A DNA stretch of 64,000 bases from a virus, in the IMG/VR virus record IMGVR_UViG_3300042691_042003, positions 124,001 to 188,000 of that record; one strand, given 5' to 3'. The position numbers and the translations under genes were made by a program. The notes under the pieces are model-generated. The model had not been told where the DNA came from. It ran no database searches and was given only the letters and a program-made list of their open reading frames with translations. Of the stretch, positions 8,943-17,513 are shown piece after piece. The stretch's first letter is position 1. Every line of letters begins with the position of its first letter.

Positions 8943-9447
8943 AATTTTAGAATCTTTTGATTATTCAAAATCCGTACATTGTCTAGAATTCGGATCAGGA
9001 GAAGGTAGCTCATCAATTTTTTATAAATTTGCAAAATCTTATTCTAATTTATCTGTCGATTGTTTTGAACATGAAGAAGATTGGATGGATAACATGTCAA
9101 AAAAATATAAATTAGAAAATTATAATTTTAATCTTGTTAATTGGTCTAATATTAATTACGATGAATTAAAAATAAAAAAATATGATTTAATTTTTGTAGA
9201 TCAAGGTAATTGGAATGCTAGAATAGAAACAATAGATAAATTAATGAATTATTCTAAATACATTATACTACATGATTACTGTTATTATAATGGTTTTACA
9301 CCTGAAATAGGATATAATCCTGATAGTAATTACAATAATTTTGGAAAAGGGTCCTTTTTCGAAAAATATAATGAAGAATTTAGTATTAGTAGTTTTACCG
9401 ATCTTTATCCCCCTACATTAATTTTTAAATCGAAAAAATTATTTTAA
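8905..9447 (+). CDS. SAM-dependent methyltransferase-like protein
   Basis: The 180-residue protein has a class I methyltransferase start: HCLEFGSGEGSSS is motif I (glycine-rich SAM loop, about residues 23-35) and VDCFEHEEDW carries the acidic residue of motif II, followed by LIFVDQGNW as motif IV. It is smaller than a complete class I enzyme, lacking most of the last strands. Methylation of a sugar hydroxyl is the likely role given the cluster, but this is inferred. Confidence 0.65.
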   Translation: MNPFYTHQEVLNKILESFDYSKSVHCLEFGSGEGSSSIFYKFAKSYSNLSVDCFEHEEDWMDNMSKKYKLENYNFNLVNWSNINYDELKIKKYDLIFVDQGNWNARIETIDKLMNYSKYIILHDYCYYNGFTPEIGYNPDSNYNNFGKGSFFEKYNEEFSISSFTDLYPPTLIFKSKKLF

Positions 9448-9451
9448 AATT

Positions 9452-10141
9452 ATGATTTTAAGTACAAAAGATATTGAAGATATTTATTCTCAATTTATTT
9501 TACCTAAAAAAAATGAGAATTATTTTAAAAAATATTCTTCTCTCCCAATTCATTTAAATAATAAAAAATGGAAATGGGAAGGAAAAGATTTTCCTAGAAT
9601 TATATCCCTCTTAGAATTTAAAGAATTTTTAGATAAAATGGAAAATCCTTTTTTTGAAAATGTGTTATCTTTTAATGGAGATTCTGATCCGGAATATGAA
9701 TTTTTAAAATACAAAAATTTAACAAATTATAATTATACAGATGATACTCTAAAATATGATTTACATAATTTAGAATTAGAAAAAAAAGATTTTGATTTTT
9801 TTATGTCTAATCAAACTTTAGAACATTTATATGACCCTTGTAAAGTTGTTAGAAATATTTACGATCATATGAAACCCGGAGGAATCGTTTATATGAATCT
9901 ACCGACAAATAATATGCCTCATTCTACACCATTTCATTATTATACAGGATTTACTCCTGTAGGTTTAGGTTGTATTTTTAAACAAGCAGGATTCAAAATA
10001 TTGGATATAGGTTTTTGGGGGAATCGGGAATATTTAGATTTTTCACTTTTTAAAAATATTTGGGCAGATTATACTCAAATGAATAATTTTTCTTCTGAAA
10101 TGGATAAAGAAGTAATTTCTTGGATTTTTGCTATAAAATAA
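9452..10141 (+). CDS. Class I SAM-dependent methyltransferase
   Basis: The 229-residue protein contains FFMSNQTLEHLYDP (motif IV region with the E-H pair typical of Methyltransf_11/23 enzymes) and YDHMKPGGIVYMNLP (the post-motif helix with the KPGG turn). The N-terminal SAM loop is divergent (NVLSFNGDSDPEYEFLK), so SAM binding is inferred from overall layout. It starts 4 nt after the previous methyltransferase and probably acts on the same or a related sugar. Confidence 0.68.
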   Translation: MILSTKDIEDIYSQFILPKKNENYFKKYSSLPIHLNNKKWKWEGKDFPRIISLLEFKEFLDKMENPFFENVLSFNGDSDPEYEFLKYKNLTNYNYTDDTLKYDLHNLELEKKDFDFFMSNQTLEHLYDPCKVVRNIYDHMKPGGIVYMNLPTNNMPHSTPFHYYTGFTPVGLGCIFKQAGFKILDIGFWGNREYLDFSLFKNIWADYTQMNNFSSEMDKEVISWIFAIK

Positions 10142-10155
10142 AATTTAAATAAATT

Positions 10156-10872
10156 ATGAATTATGACGCGGTAATTTTATCATCAGAGAAGGATTATATT
10201 AAATTAGATTTTTTATTGGATTCTTTAATAAATTTAGACCCAAAACCTGAAAATATCTTTGTTATAAGTCCTACTGAAATCAAAGAAAAAAGAAAAGAGG
10301 TTAATTATTTTTTAGATGATGAAGTCCTTAAATTTAAAAAAGAAAATCTAAAATTTAGACCTAATTGGATTAAACAACAATTCTTAAAGCTATTTCAAGA
10401 TATTACAAAAAACGACTATTACCTAATTTTAGATTCAGATATTTTTTTAAATAAAAAAATAGAAATCTTTAAGAATAATAAACCTAATTTTCTTCTTTCG
10501 GTAGATCAAAACCATAAACCCTATTTTGATTTTTTAGAAAATTTTGGAATAAAGAAAATTTATGAAAGATCTTTTATATCTGAAATAATGTTATTTAATA
10601 AAAAAATCATAAGAAGGTTTTTAGAGGATTCTAATTTAACAGTCGATTCTTTTATTAATAAATCTATAGAAATAATTAACGATAATTGTTATATTTCGGA
10701 ATTTGAATTTTATGGAAATATGGTTCTTAAGTATTATCCTGATTTATATGATTTCACTATTTTAAATACAAGAGTTATAGGAAAACATGAAGATTGGAAT
10801 AAAAATGAAATATTGCAAACAATAAATAATAATCAAGATTTAGATATCATATCATATCACACATGGAAATAA
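10156..10872 (+). CDS. Glycosyltransferase-like protein (DUF6492-type layout)
   Basis: The 238-residue protein starts YDAVILSSEKDYIKLDFLLDS and has NDYYLILDSDIFL at about residues 90-102, where DSD is a DXD metal site of GT-A enzymes. The order start-strand, KQQFLKLF helix, then DSD resembles small phage and capsule glycosyltransferases grouped under DUF6492. It overlaps the next gene by 10 nt. The DXD reading is direct; the family name is tentative. Confidence 0.6.
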   Translation: MNYDAVILSSEKDYIKLDFLLDSLINLDPKPENIFVISPTEIKEKRKEVNYFLDDEVLKFKKENLKFRPNWIKQQFLKLFQDITKNDYYLILDSDIFLNKKIEIFKNNKPNFLLSVDQNHKPYFDFLENFGIKKIYERSFISEIMLFNKKIIRRFLEDSNLTVDSFINKSIEIINDNCYISEFEFYGNMVLKYYPDLYDFTILNTRVIGKHEDWNKNEILQTINNNQDLDIISYHTWK

Positions 10873-11759
10873 ATATCGTATTAATTCATATCGGTACAAT
10901 TTATCCGGATCACATGGATGATTGTATAGATCAATTATTAAAATTTAATCTTAAAGTTCATTTAGTAATAAGCTCTTCTTTAGTAGAGAAAATTAAAAGT
11001 AAAAAAATAATTTTATCTAAGGTAGAAGATTATACAGACGAAAAATATAATTCTTTTTTTATAGAAAAGTATGATAAAAATTTCACAGAAAATTTTAGAG
11101 ATGGATTTTGGAATTCTACTTCTTCAAGATTTTTTATTCTAGAAAATTATACAAGAAAAAATAATTTACAAAATTTTTATCATTTAGAACATGATAATCT
11201 TATTTTTAATAATTTAGAGAATGTAACGAATATTTTAAAAAATAAAAATGAAGAAATGTTTATAGTTATTGATTCGGAATCCAGATGTATTCCTTCAATA
11301 ATATTTATAAAAAATTATAAAATTTTAGAAATCTTAACTAATTTTATTTTTAATAATCGTTATAATAATGATATGGAAAACTTATTTTTATTTTTTCAAA
11401 TGAATAGAAATATAGTAGGTAATTTACCTATACTTCCTGACGATCATAATTTAAATTTGATTAGTAAAACTGGAATTATTGCTAGTAATAATATAAATTA
11501 TAGTAATCTTTACAAGGAATTAAAAATTGTTTTTGATGGTGCAGCTTTAGGTCAATATATAGGTGGCATAGATCCTAGAAATGATAGTGGTAACACTATA
11601 GGTTTTGTAAATGAAACTACAATTTTTAATGTTTCTGAAGTAGGATTTTCTTGGGTTAATTATAAACCAACCTTAAATATTAATAATCGTATTATTGATG
11701 TTTGTAATTTACATATACATTCTAAAAATTTAAACTTAAAAAATCTTTTAAAATTATAA
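10863..11759 (+). CDS. Unidentified protein of the glycan island
   Basis: The 298-residue protein has a strand-rich N-terminus (INIVLIHIGTIYP), a central NFYHLEHDNLIF motif with acidic residues at a position comparable to a GT DXD site, and a conserved-looking ending GAALGQYIGGIDPRN and VGFSWVNYKPT. The GIDPRN block is a local landmark for a homology search. It may be a glycosyltransferase. A gap of 31 nt follows before the next gene. Confidence 0.55.
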   Translation: MEINIVLIHIGTIYPDHMDDCIDQLLKFNLKVHLVISSSLVEKIKSKKIILSKVEDYTDEKYNSFFIEKYDKNFTENFRDGFWNSTSSRFFILENYTRKNNLQNFYHLEHDNLIFNNLENVTNILKNKNEEMFIVIDSESRCIPSIIFIKNYKILEILTNFIFNNRYNNDMENLFLFFQMNRNIVGNLPILPDDHNLNLISKTGIIASNNINYSNLYKELKIVFDGAALGQYIGGIDPRNDSGNTIGFVNETTIFNVSEVGFSWVNYKPTLNINNRIIDVCNLHIHSKNLNLKNLLKL

Positions 11760-11790
11760 AACATATAAAATTATAAAGTAAAATAATAGG

Positions 11791-12462
11791 ATGATGGATA
11801 ATATAAACATTGATAAAGAAAAAATATGTATACTTTACACAGGGAAAAGCGAATTTATAAACGAAATAAAAAAAATTAAGAATTATAATAATTATAATTT
11901 TATTTTTTCTACATGGAAAGGTAATGAAAGTAAATACGAAAAGAATGATGTAGTCGTTTTTAATGATACTTCTAATTTAGCGATAAAAACAAGTTTAGAA
12001 TTACAAAGAATAACTATTTTAGAAGGATTAAAAAAATCAAAAGAATTAGGTTTTAGAAGAACTTTAAAATTAAGAGATGACTTAATTCCTACTAATTTAG
12101 ATAAATTTTTAGAATTAATAAACAATGAAAATATTAATATATTATGCTGGCATGAACATAATATAGGGTTACCTGGTTATTTTGTAGATTATCTAATTTC
12201 AGGAGAAACTGATTTATTAATAGACGTATATTCTAATATAGATATAAATTTTCATCAAGTATCAGAAGCCCCTTATACTAAATCATTATTAAGATATTCA
12301 GATAAAATAAAATTTTTCCTTTATGATTTAAATCAAAATAATAATGATTTATTTTGGTTTAGGATAGGTGATTTTTTAAGTAGCTACAATCCTAATTTAA
12401 TTCATACCAGTAAGTATATGCATTTAGAAAATTACGAAAATATTAAAAAAGAATATTTATGA
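11791..12462 (+). CDS. WavE-like LPS/glycan synthesis protein
   Basis: This 223-residue protein follows the WavE plan: ICILYTGKSEF, then FIFSTWKGNE, then LQRITILEGLKKSKELGF and TLKLRDDLIP, the last being the R-x-D motif that marks family members in lipopolysaccharide core clusters. It probably transfers or modifies a core-type sugar. The annotation rests on motif order rather than an alignment. The ATG at 11791 follows a short gap and an ATG at 11794 is also in frame. Confidence 0.62.
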   Translation: MMDNINIDKEKICILYTGKSEFINEIKKIKNYNNYNFIFSTWKGNESKYEKNDVVVFNDTSNLAIKTSLELQRITILEGLKKSKELGFRRTLKLRDDLIPTNLDKFLELINNENINILCWHEHNIGLPGYFVDYLISGETDLLIDVYSNIDINFHQVSEAPYTKSLLRYSDKIKFFLYDLNQNNNDLFWFRIGDFLSSYNPNLIHTSKYMHLENYENIKKEYL

Positions 12463-13184
12463 ATATATTAATACCTATGGCTGGAAGAGGAGAACGATTT
12501 AGTAATAATGGTTTTGACATTCCTAAACCTCTAATAGAATTAGAGGGTAAAACTATGATAGAATTAGCAATAAAATCTCTAAATATAGAAGGTAATTATA
12601 TATACGTAACATATAGATACACTAATAAAGAATTTAATCAAAAATTAGAAGAAATTCTTAATAGGATAACTCCTAATTGCACCATTATAAAAATAGATTA
12701 TATTACAGAAGGTCCTGCTTCCAGTGCATTATTAGCAAAAAAATACATAGATAATGAAGAAGAATTAATCATAACTAATTGTGACCAAATAATGTCATGG
12801 GATTCCAAAAATTTTTTAGAATTTATCAAAAAAACTGACAAAGAAGGTATAGTTGTTACGTATAATTCTTCTACCGAAAAGAATTCATATGTTAAATTAA
12901 ACGAAATAGGAGATGCAATAGAGTTAGCCGAAAAAAAGGTTATAAGCGAATTTTCCTTAAATGGTATACATTATTGGAAAAAAGGAAAATACTTTGTAGA
13001 ATCGGCAGAAGATATGATATCAAAAAATATAAGAGTAAATAATGAATTTTATATTTCTATGACATATAATGAAATGATTGAAAAAAAACTTAAAGTATCT
13101 AATTATCATATAATAAATAATCATCATCACGCAGTAGGTACTCCAGAAGATCTAAAAGAATATTTAAAAAATGGAAGTAAGTAG
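12459..13184 (+). CDS. Sugar nucleotidyltransferase (NTP-transferase family)
   Basis: The 241-residue protein starts NILIPMAGRGERFSNNGF and continues PKPLIELEGKTMIE, the signature nucleotide loop (G-x-G-x-R-F) and the P-K-P-L lysine motif of NDP-sugar pyrophosphorylases. A central ITNCDQIMSW supplies the metal-binding aspartate. It would make an NDP-activated sugar from a sugar 1-phosphate and NTP, providing the donor for the glycosyltransferases here. It overlaps the cupin gene by 14 nt. The exact sugar is not determinable. Confidence 0.85.
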   Translation: MNILIPMAGRGERFSNNGFDIPKPLIELEGKTMIELAIKSLNIEGNYIYVTYRYTNKEFNQKLEEILNRITPNCTIIKIDYITEGPASSALLAKKYIDNEEELIITNCDQIMSWDSKNFLEFIKKTDKEGIVVTYNSSTEKNSYVKLNEIGDAIELAEKKVISEFSLNGIHYWKKGKYFVESAEDMISKNIRVNNEFYISMTYNEMIEKKLKVSNYHIINNHHHAVGTPEDLKEYLKNGSK

Positions 13185-13491
13185 ATTCGAAAATTATAAA
13201 GACGGCTGGTTTGTTGGTGATTTTTTTCCTTCTGCATATAAAACCAATCTATTCGAGGTATGTTACAAATTTCATAAAAAAGGTGAAGTTTGGGATAAAC
13301 ATTATCATAAGGTTTCAACCGAAATAAATTATTTAATTGAAGGAGAGATGATTATTCAAGAAAAGAAATTAAAAAGTGGAGATGTATTTGTCATACATCC
13401 TTATGAAATTGCAGATCCGGAATTTATTTCTGATTGTAAATTAATTATTATAAAAACCCCTTCTAGCACAAAAGATAAATACACAATTTAA
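13171..13491 (+). CDS. Cupin-domain protein
   Basis: This 106-residue single-domain protein shows both cupin motifs: KHYHKVSTEINYLIEGE (histidines and glutamate of motif 1, about residues 47-63) and GDVFVIHPYEIAD (motif 2). Small cupins in sugar clusters act as epimerases, isomerases or binding proteins; here all metal-ligand positions appear filled. It sits between the nucleotidyltransferase and the RuBisCO-like gene, overlapping the former and ending 7 nt before the latter, so the three look like one pathway unit. Confidence 0.78.
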   Translation: MEVSRFENYKDGWFVGDFFPSAYKTNLFEVCYKFHKKGEVWDKHYHKVSTEINYLIEGEMIIQEKKLKSGDVFVIHPYEIADPEFISDCKLIIIKTPSSTKDKYTI

Positions 13492-13498
13492 AAAAGAT

Positions 13499-14731
13499 AT
13501 GGCAATAAATATTTTCACAAAAGATATTAATTACGAAAATTATTTTATCGTAAAATATTATTTAAAAGGAAGAACTTCCTTAAAAACAGCAGCTTGGAAT
13601 TTGGCTATAGGACAAAGTATAGGAAATCCTAATAATCGAAGCGTTTGGGAAACCGACCAAATGTTTCTAGATCATAGTTGTTTTATTTTAGAAGATGAGA
13701 AATATCTAGAATCGGTAAAAGAAGGAGAAATAGAAATTGCTTTTCCTTTAGCAAATTTAAATCTAGAAGAAGATGGAATATCTCAAATTCTTTGTCATAT
13801 TGCAGGTGGACAAGTAGATATCTTAGAATTAGAAATGTGTCATGTTTTAGATATTAATTTACCGAAAAAAATAGAAGATAAATTTAGATTAAAACCTGCA
13901 TTTGGTATTGATGGTTTTAGGAAATTTAATGGAGTTAAAGAAAAACCATTTTTTGGAGGAATTATTAAACCTAAGGTAGGAATGAGTCCTAAAATTCTTT
14001 TAGAAGCAGTGAAAGAGATGGTAGATGGAGGAGTTAATTTTATTAAAGAAGATGAATTATTAGGAAATCCTGATCATTGTAAATTATCAGAAAGGGTTCC
14101 TCTAATCACTAATTGGTTAACAAAAAATGCACCAAATGTTATATACACTTTTTGTATTAATGGAGATTCTCCTTATGCATTAGAAAGAGCTAATTTCGTA
14201 GAGAAGGAAGGAGGAAATGGAATTCATATTAATGTTTGGAGTGGATTAGGGATTTATAGAGCGATTAGAAAACAAAATCCTAACTTATGGATTCATTTTC
14301 AAAAAAGTGGAGATAAATTCTTTACTGATCGTAGATCTCCTTTTCATATATATTGGCCGGTTATTTGTAAAATTGCTGGATGGTCCGGTGCTGATTCGAT
14401 ACATGCTGGAATGATTGGAGGATATATGAATCAAGACGATCAAGAATTATCAGATTCTTTAAAAGTTTTATGGAAGTATAATATTGTTCCTGCTCTAAGT
14501 TGTGGAATGCATCCAGGTTTAGTTCAATACATAAATCAATTATTAAATAGTTATGATTGGATGGCTAATGTAGGAGGTGCAATGCACGGTCATCCTATGG
14601 GAACATTATCTGGAGGCCTTGCAATGAGACAAGCAATTGACGGAAATATTGACAAACCTGAATATAAGGCTGCTATAGAAAAATGGGGTACAAAAGAATT
14701 TTCTTCGGATTTAGCTTATAGAATATTTTAA
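13499..14731 (+). CDS. RuBisCO-like protein (form IV type)
   Basis: The 410-residue protein aligns by eye along the RuBisCO large-subunit fold. GIIKPKVGMSP holds K157 and K159 (K175/K177 in the spinach enzyme). FIKEDE holds K183, D185 and E186, matching the carbamylated lysine and both magnesium ligands. LWIHFQ gives H266 (H294), SIHAG gives H302 (H327) and ALSCG gives S334 (S379). The loop-6 catalytic lysine (K334) is replaced by tyrosine 309, R295 by phenylalanine and N123 by histidine, so CO2 fixation is unlikely. Form IV proteins isomerise, enolise or transcarboxylate sugar phosphates. Here it follows a cupin and a sugar nucleotidyltransferase, suggesting a role in making an unusual sugar. 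The fold assignment is firm; the reaction is inferred. Confidence 0.9.
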   Translation: MAINIFTKDINYENYFIVKYYLKGRTSLKTAAWNLAIGQSIGNPNNRSVWETDQMFLDHSCFILEDEKYLESVKEGEIEIAFPLANLNLEEDGISQILCHIAGGQVDILELEMCHVLDINLPKKIEDKFRLKPAFGIDGFRKFNGVKEKPFFGGIIKPKVGMSPKILLEAVKEMVDGGVNFIKEDELLGNPDHCKLSERVPLITNWLTKNAPNVIYTFCINGDSPYALERANFVEKEGGNGIHINVWSGLGIYRAIRKQNPNLWIHFQKSGDKFFTDRRSPFHIYWPVICKIAGWSGADSIHAGMIGGYMNQDDQELSDSLKVLWKYNIVPALSCGMHPGLVQYINQLLNSYDWMANVGGAMHGHPMGTLSGGLAMRQAIDGNIDKPEYKAAIEKWGTKEFSSDLAYRIF

Positions 14732-14744
14732 AAATAAAATAAAA

Positions 14745-15314
14745 ATGGAAACTTTGTTAGATGTAATAAAAAAATTTAATTTATATAAAAATTCTCATTT
14801 AGACGGAACTGATAAAGCTTATATTCATGATTTTATATCAGTTTTTTATCAAAAAGAATTTGAAAAAATTAAAAACAAAGAAATAAAAATCTTAGAAATA
14901 GGAACTTGCACGGGAGCATCTTTAAAATTATGGAAAGAATATTTTAAAAATTCTAAAGTAGAAGGAGTAGATATTCAAGATAGAGTAATGCCGGAATATA
15001 GAGATTCTAATATTAAGTATCATATAGGAGATGCATATAATTATGATTTTATTAATAAAATATCTAAAGAAAAATACGATATTATTATAGATGATGGACC
15101 TCACACAATAGAAACTCAATTATTTTTCGTTAATAATTATCATAAAATGTTAAATAATAAAGGATATTTAATAATTGAAGATGTAGATTCCGATGATAAT
15201 ATTAAAGCATTAAAAGAAAAAATACAAGAAATTTTTAAATCTGAACCTTTTGTATATGATAAAAGGAAAGAAATGAATATGAATAATGAAGTACTAATTT
15301 CAATAAAAAAATAA
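14745..15314 (+). CDS. Class I methyltransferase (CmcI/rhamnosyl O-methyltransferase-like)
   Basis: The 189-residue protein has ILEIGTCTGASLKLW (motif I, SAM glycine loop, about residues 50-64), VEGVDIQDR (motif II aspartate) and DIIIDDGPHTIETQ (motif IV with paired aspartates and His, typical of CmcI-like and mycinamicin/rhamnose O-methyltransferases). These enzymes methylate sugar hydroxyls with a bound divalent metal. It follows the RuBisCO-like gene by 13 nt and is followed after 4 nt by another methyltransferase. Confidence 0.82.
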   Translation: METLLDVIKKFNLYKNSHLDGTDKAYIHDFISVFYQKEFEKIKNKEIKILEIGTCTGASLKLWKEYFKNSKVEGVDIQDRVMPEYRDSNIKYHIGDAYNYDFINKISKEKYDIIIDDGPHTIETQLFFVNNYHKMLNNKGYLIIEDVDSDDNIKALKEKIQEIFKSEPFVYDKRKEMNMNNEVLISIKK

Positions 15315-15318
15315 AATT

Positions 15319-15954
15319 ATGTTAATACAAAACTTTATAGATTTTATCAATACAAAACAAAAAATAGATCCTAAAATTATATTAGATATAGGTTCTAGAG
15401 ATTTAGATCAAAGTATTGAATTTAATTCGATATTTCCTAATTCTGTAATACATGCTTTTGAGCCAAATCCTGATCAATTTGCAATATGTGAAGAAGCTTC
15501 AAAAAATTATCCTAATATTCATGTTCATCAATTAGCAATTAGTAATAAAAAAGAAACTTTAAAATTCTATAGAACTATAGGAAATATAGGAGCCTCTTCT
15601 CTATTAGAACCAATTGATGTACCTTTTGGATGGACTAAAGAATATAATATTATTGATGTAGAATCCGAAAGGTTAGATTCTTGGTTAAAAAATAATAATA
15701 TAAAAGAAGCAGATATACTTTGGATGGACGCTCAAGGCGTAGAATTATTAGCTCTAGAAGGAATGGGAGAATTCTTAAAAGATGTAAAATTTATTCATTG
15801 TGAAGCTTCCGAAAAACCTTATTATAAAGGACATATCTTAAAAGAAGAATTAGAAAAATTTTTAGTAGATTCCGGTTTCGAAATAGAATTCCATCCAGTT
15901 TTTCATCCTTACGGAGAAGGTGATATATTCGCAGTTAATAAAAGATTTAACTAA
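15319..15954 (+). CDS. FkbM-family methyltransferase
   Basis: The 211-residue protein follows the FkbM layout closely: ILDIGSRDLDQS (SAM loop), VIHAFEPNPDQF (motif II with the E-P-N-P signature), IGNIGASSLLEP, then ERLDSWLKNN and LWMDAQGVELLALEGM (the D-x-x-G-x-E-x-x-x-L-x-G block). FkbM enzymes O-methylate sugars or polyketides and are common in capsule clusters. Length and motif order are complete, so it should be active. Confidence 0.88.
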   Translation: MLIQNFIDFINTKQKIDPKIILDIGSRDLDQSIEFNSIFPNSVIHAFEPNPDQFAICEEASKNYPNIHVHQLAISNKKETLKFYRTIGNIGASSLLEPIDVPFGWTKEYNIIDVESERLDSWLKNNNIKEADILWMDAQGVELLALEGMGEFLKDVKFIHCEASEKPYYKGHILKEELEKFLVDSGFEIEFHPVFHPYGEGDIFAVNKRFN

Positions 15955-15979
15955 TATAATAGATCTATTTATATATTAA

Positions 15980-16417
15980 ATGATTCTAATTTCACATAGA
16001 GGCAATATTTCAGGAAGAATAGAAGGTTTTGAAAATAAACCCGAGTATGTAGAAGACACGATAAGACTTGGATTTGATGTTGAAGTAGATCTAAGAATTC
16101 ATAATCAAAAGCTATATCTAGGACATGATGAACCTCAATACGAAATTTCTCTAGATTGGTTATATGAAAGAAATTCTAAACTTTGGATTCATTGTAAAGA
16201 TATTCAATCTCTACTTAAAGTAAGAGATAAACCACTTCATTTCTTTTGGCATGAAGAAGATACAATTACTCTAACTTCAAAAAATTATATTTGGGCATAT
16301 CCAGGAAAACAACCGATAAAGGGATCTATAGCAGTTATGCCAGAAATATATAATGATAATTTAGATCATTGTATTGGTATCTGTTCTGATTTTATAGGAA
16401 ACTATAAACAAAAATAG
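15980..16417 (+). CDS. Glycerophosphodiesterase-like (PI-PLC fold) small protein
   Basis: This 145-residue protein starts ILISHRGN and has GFDVEVDLRIHNQKLYLGHDEP, matching the H-R-G, E-x-D and H-D metal and catalytic positions of glycerophosphodiester phosphodiesterases, but it is about half the usual length. Small proteins of this type occur in sugar-phosphate clusters, where they may act on a nucleotide-sugar or phosphodiester. It is the last gene of the island; GC rises again after it. The catalytic set looks intact, the substrate is unknown. Confidence 0.65.
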   Translation: MILISHRGNISGRIEGFENKPEYVEDTIRLGFDVEVDLRIHNQKLYLGHDEPQYEISLDWLYERNSKLWIHCKDIQSLLKVRDKPLHFFWHEEDTITLTSKNYIWAYPGKQPIKGSIAVMPEIYNDNLDHCIGICSDFIGNYKQK

Positions 16418-16426
16418 CATATAATA
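16418..16426 (+). promoter_or_regulatory. CATATAATA motif, probable late promoter
   Basis: CATATAATA followed by AAAAACAAA ends 20 nt before the ATG at 16447. The same 18-base string recurs at 21196, also close ahead of a gene. The motif resembles the T4 late -10 element TATAAATA in composition and position. Confidence 0.55.
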
Positions 16427-16446
16427 AAAAACAAAATAAATCACAT

Positions 16447-16974
16447 ATGAAAGTAATTAAAGCCGAGGATGTTCAAGAAATGCCTCAAAATGGTCAATCT
16501 AAAAATTCATCAATCGATAAAAAGAAAGTAGCAGAAATTCAAGAAAGATTTGATGCTTTTCGACAACTTTTAGAGACGAAAAAATATGAAGTTCTTCTTA
16601 ATGAAGATCAGACCACTTATCTTTTTGAAGATTTTTATAATTCAGTAGAATGGAAAGGGTATGAGTCATATGCTATCTCAGAAACTTATGATCGTCTTAA
16701 AGCTCTCGTAGATGAAAAAACAGGCGAACTTAAAGGTAAATCTGAGCCTGAAATTATCGAAGCTATTTTTCATTTTTTGAAAAATTATTCTGCTAACGGT
16801 ATTGGTGAAGCACGAATTTTTAAAGCTATATGCGATCAATTCTCTCTTCCTATGAAAGAGCTTAATGAAGATCGACAAGAACTAAGAGATCTTTCTATGG
16901 AACTTGTAGCCGCTGAACAAGGAATTTCAGTAGAACAACTTCAGAAAAGTTTAGAAAATCAACCAAGAGGATAA
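16447..16974 (+). CDS. Unidentified protein
   Basis: The 175-residue protein is acidic and predicted mostly helical (VAEIQERFDAFRQLLETKK, then ELRDLSMELVAAEQ). No signal peptide, membrane segment or catalytic motif is visible. It stands alone behind a clear CATATAATA motif, which suggests late expression and a structural or assembly role. A GATAAATAC stretch overlaps its stop codon. Confidence 0.65.
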   Translation: MKVIKAEDVQEMPQNGQSKNSSIDKKKVAEIQERFDAFRQLLETKKYEVLLNEDQTTYLFEDFYNSVEWKGYESYAISETYDRLKALVDEKTGELKGKSEPEIIEAIFHFLKNYSANGIGEARIFKAICDQFSLPMKELNEDRQELRDLSMELVAAEQGISVEQLQKSLENQPRG

Positions 16975-16992
16975 ATACCTTAAAAGACTTCA

Positions 16993-17226
16993 ATGTCATT
17001 TAAGAAATTTTTCGAATTTTTGCTAGAAGGCAAGAAAAAAGATTCTAAAGACATAGAGGAAGTATCAGCACCAGAACCAAAAGTTAATGCTGATACTCCT
17101 CTTGCTTGTCCTAAATGCGGATCTTTTAAATTACCTTGTGAATGCTATACAGACGATTATTATAATTCCAAGCTTTCACAGCAAACACCTAGACCCAATA
17201 AAATATTTAAACCAAAAAAGAAATGA
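16993..17226 (+). CDS. Small Cys-rich protein with capsid-targeting-like start
   Basis: The 77-residue protein begins FKKFFEFLLEG, matching the aromatic-x-x-F-L-x-E pattern of T4 capsid-targeting sequences with a potential prohead-protease cut after LLE. The centre has CPKCGSFKLPCEC, a zinc-ribbon-like cluster of four cysteines. The C-terminus is basic ([10 protein letters not shown]). A packaged, nucleic-acid-binding internal protein is one reading. It overlaps the next gene by 4 nt. Confidence 0.65.
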   Translation: MSFKKFFEFLLEGKKKDSKDIEEVSAPEPKVNADTPLACPKCGSFKLPCECYTDDYYNSKLSQQTPRPNKIFKPKKK

Positions 17227-17513
17227 ATAAAATAGATTCTTACATAAGAACAAATTTTCATTACATTGCTCTTTTCTTTTTGATTTTTAATTTTTTTAAT
17301 TCTTGTGATAGAGAAATAGGAAGACTCTCTAAAAGAATTGCAAAGCTAGAAGTTAAAATTGATTCACTCACTCAAGTAGTAGTTACTCGTAAAGATCTTA
17401 AAATTGAAGGTCTTCGTTCAGAAAAAAGGATGATCCAGTCTACCGATCGTAAAATCCTTGATGTTAATAGACAATCAGAAATTGATAGAGAGATTGAATC
17501 CCTATCCAAATGA
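17223..17513 (+). CDS. Membrane-anchored coiled-coil protein
   Basis: The 96-residue protein has one hydrophobic segment at about residues 13-28 ([15 protein letters not shown]) ending at a cysteine, then a long heptad region ([18 protein letters not shown]). It could be a lipoprotein or a single-pass membrane protein with a cytoplasmic or periplasmic coiled coil, comparable in layout to phage spanins or lysis accessory proteins, but no lysis gene is adjacent. It overlaps both neighbours by 4 nt. Confidence 0.6.
   Translation: MNKIDSYIRTNFHYIALFFLIFNFFNSCDREIGRLSKRIAKLEVKIDSLTQVVVTRKDLKIEGLRSEKRMIQSTDRKILDVNRQSEIDREIESLSK

Noticed and set aside
13499-14731. Functional carbon-fixing RuBisCO
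   Set aside because: The loop-6 lysine, R295 and N123 positions are replaced (Tyr309, Phe, His), so carboxylation is not expected.
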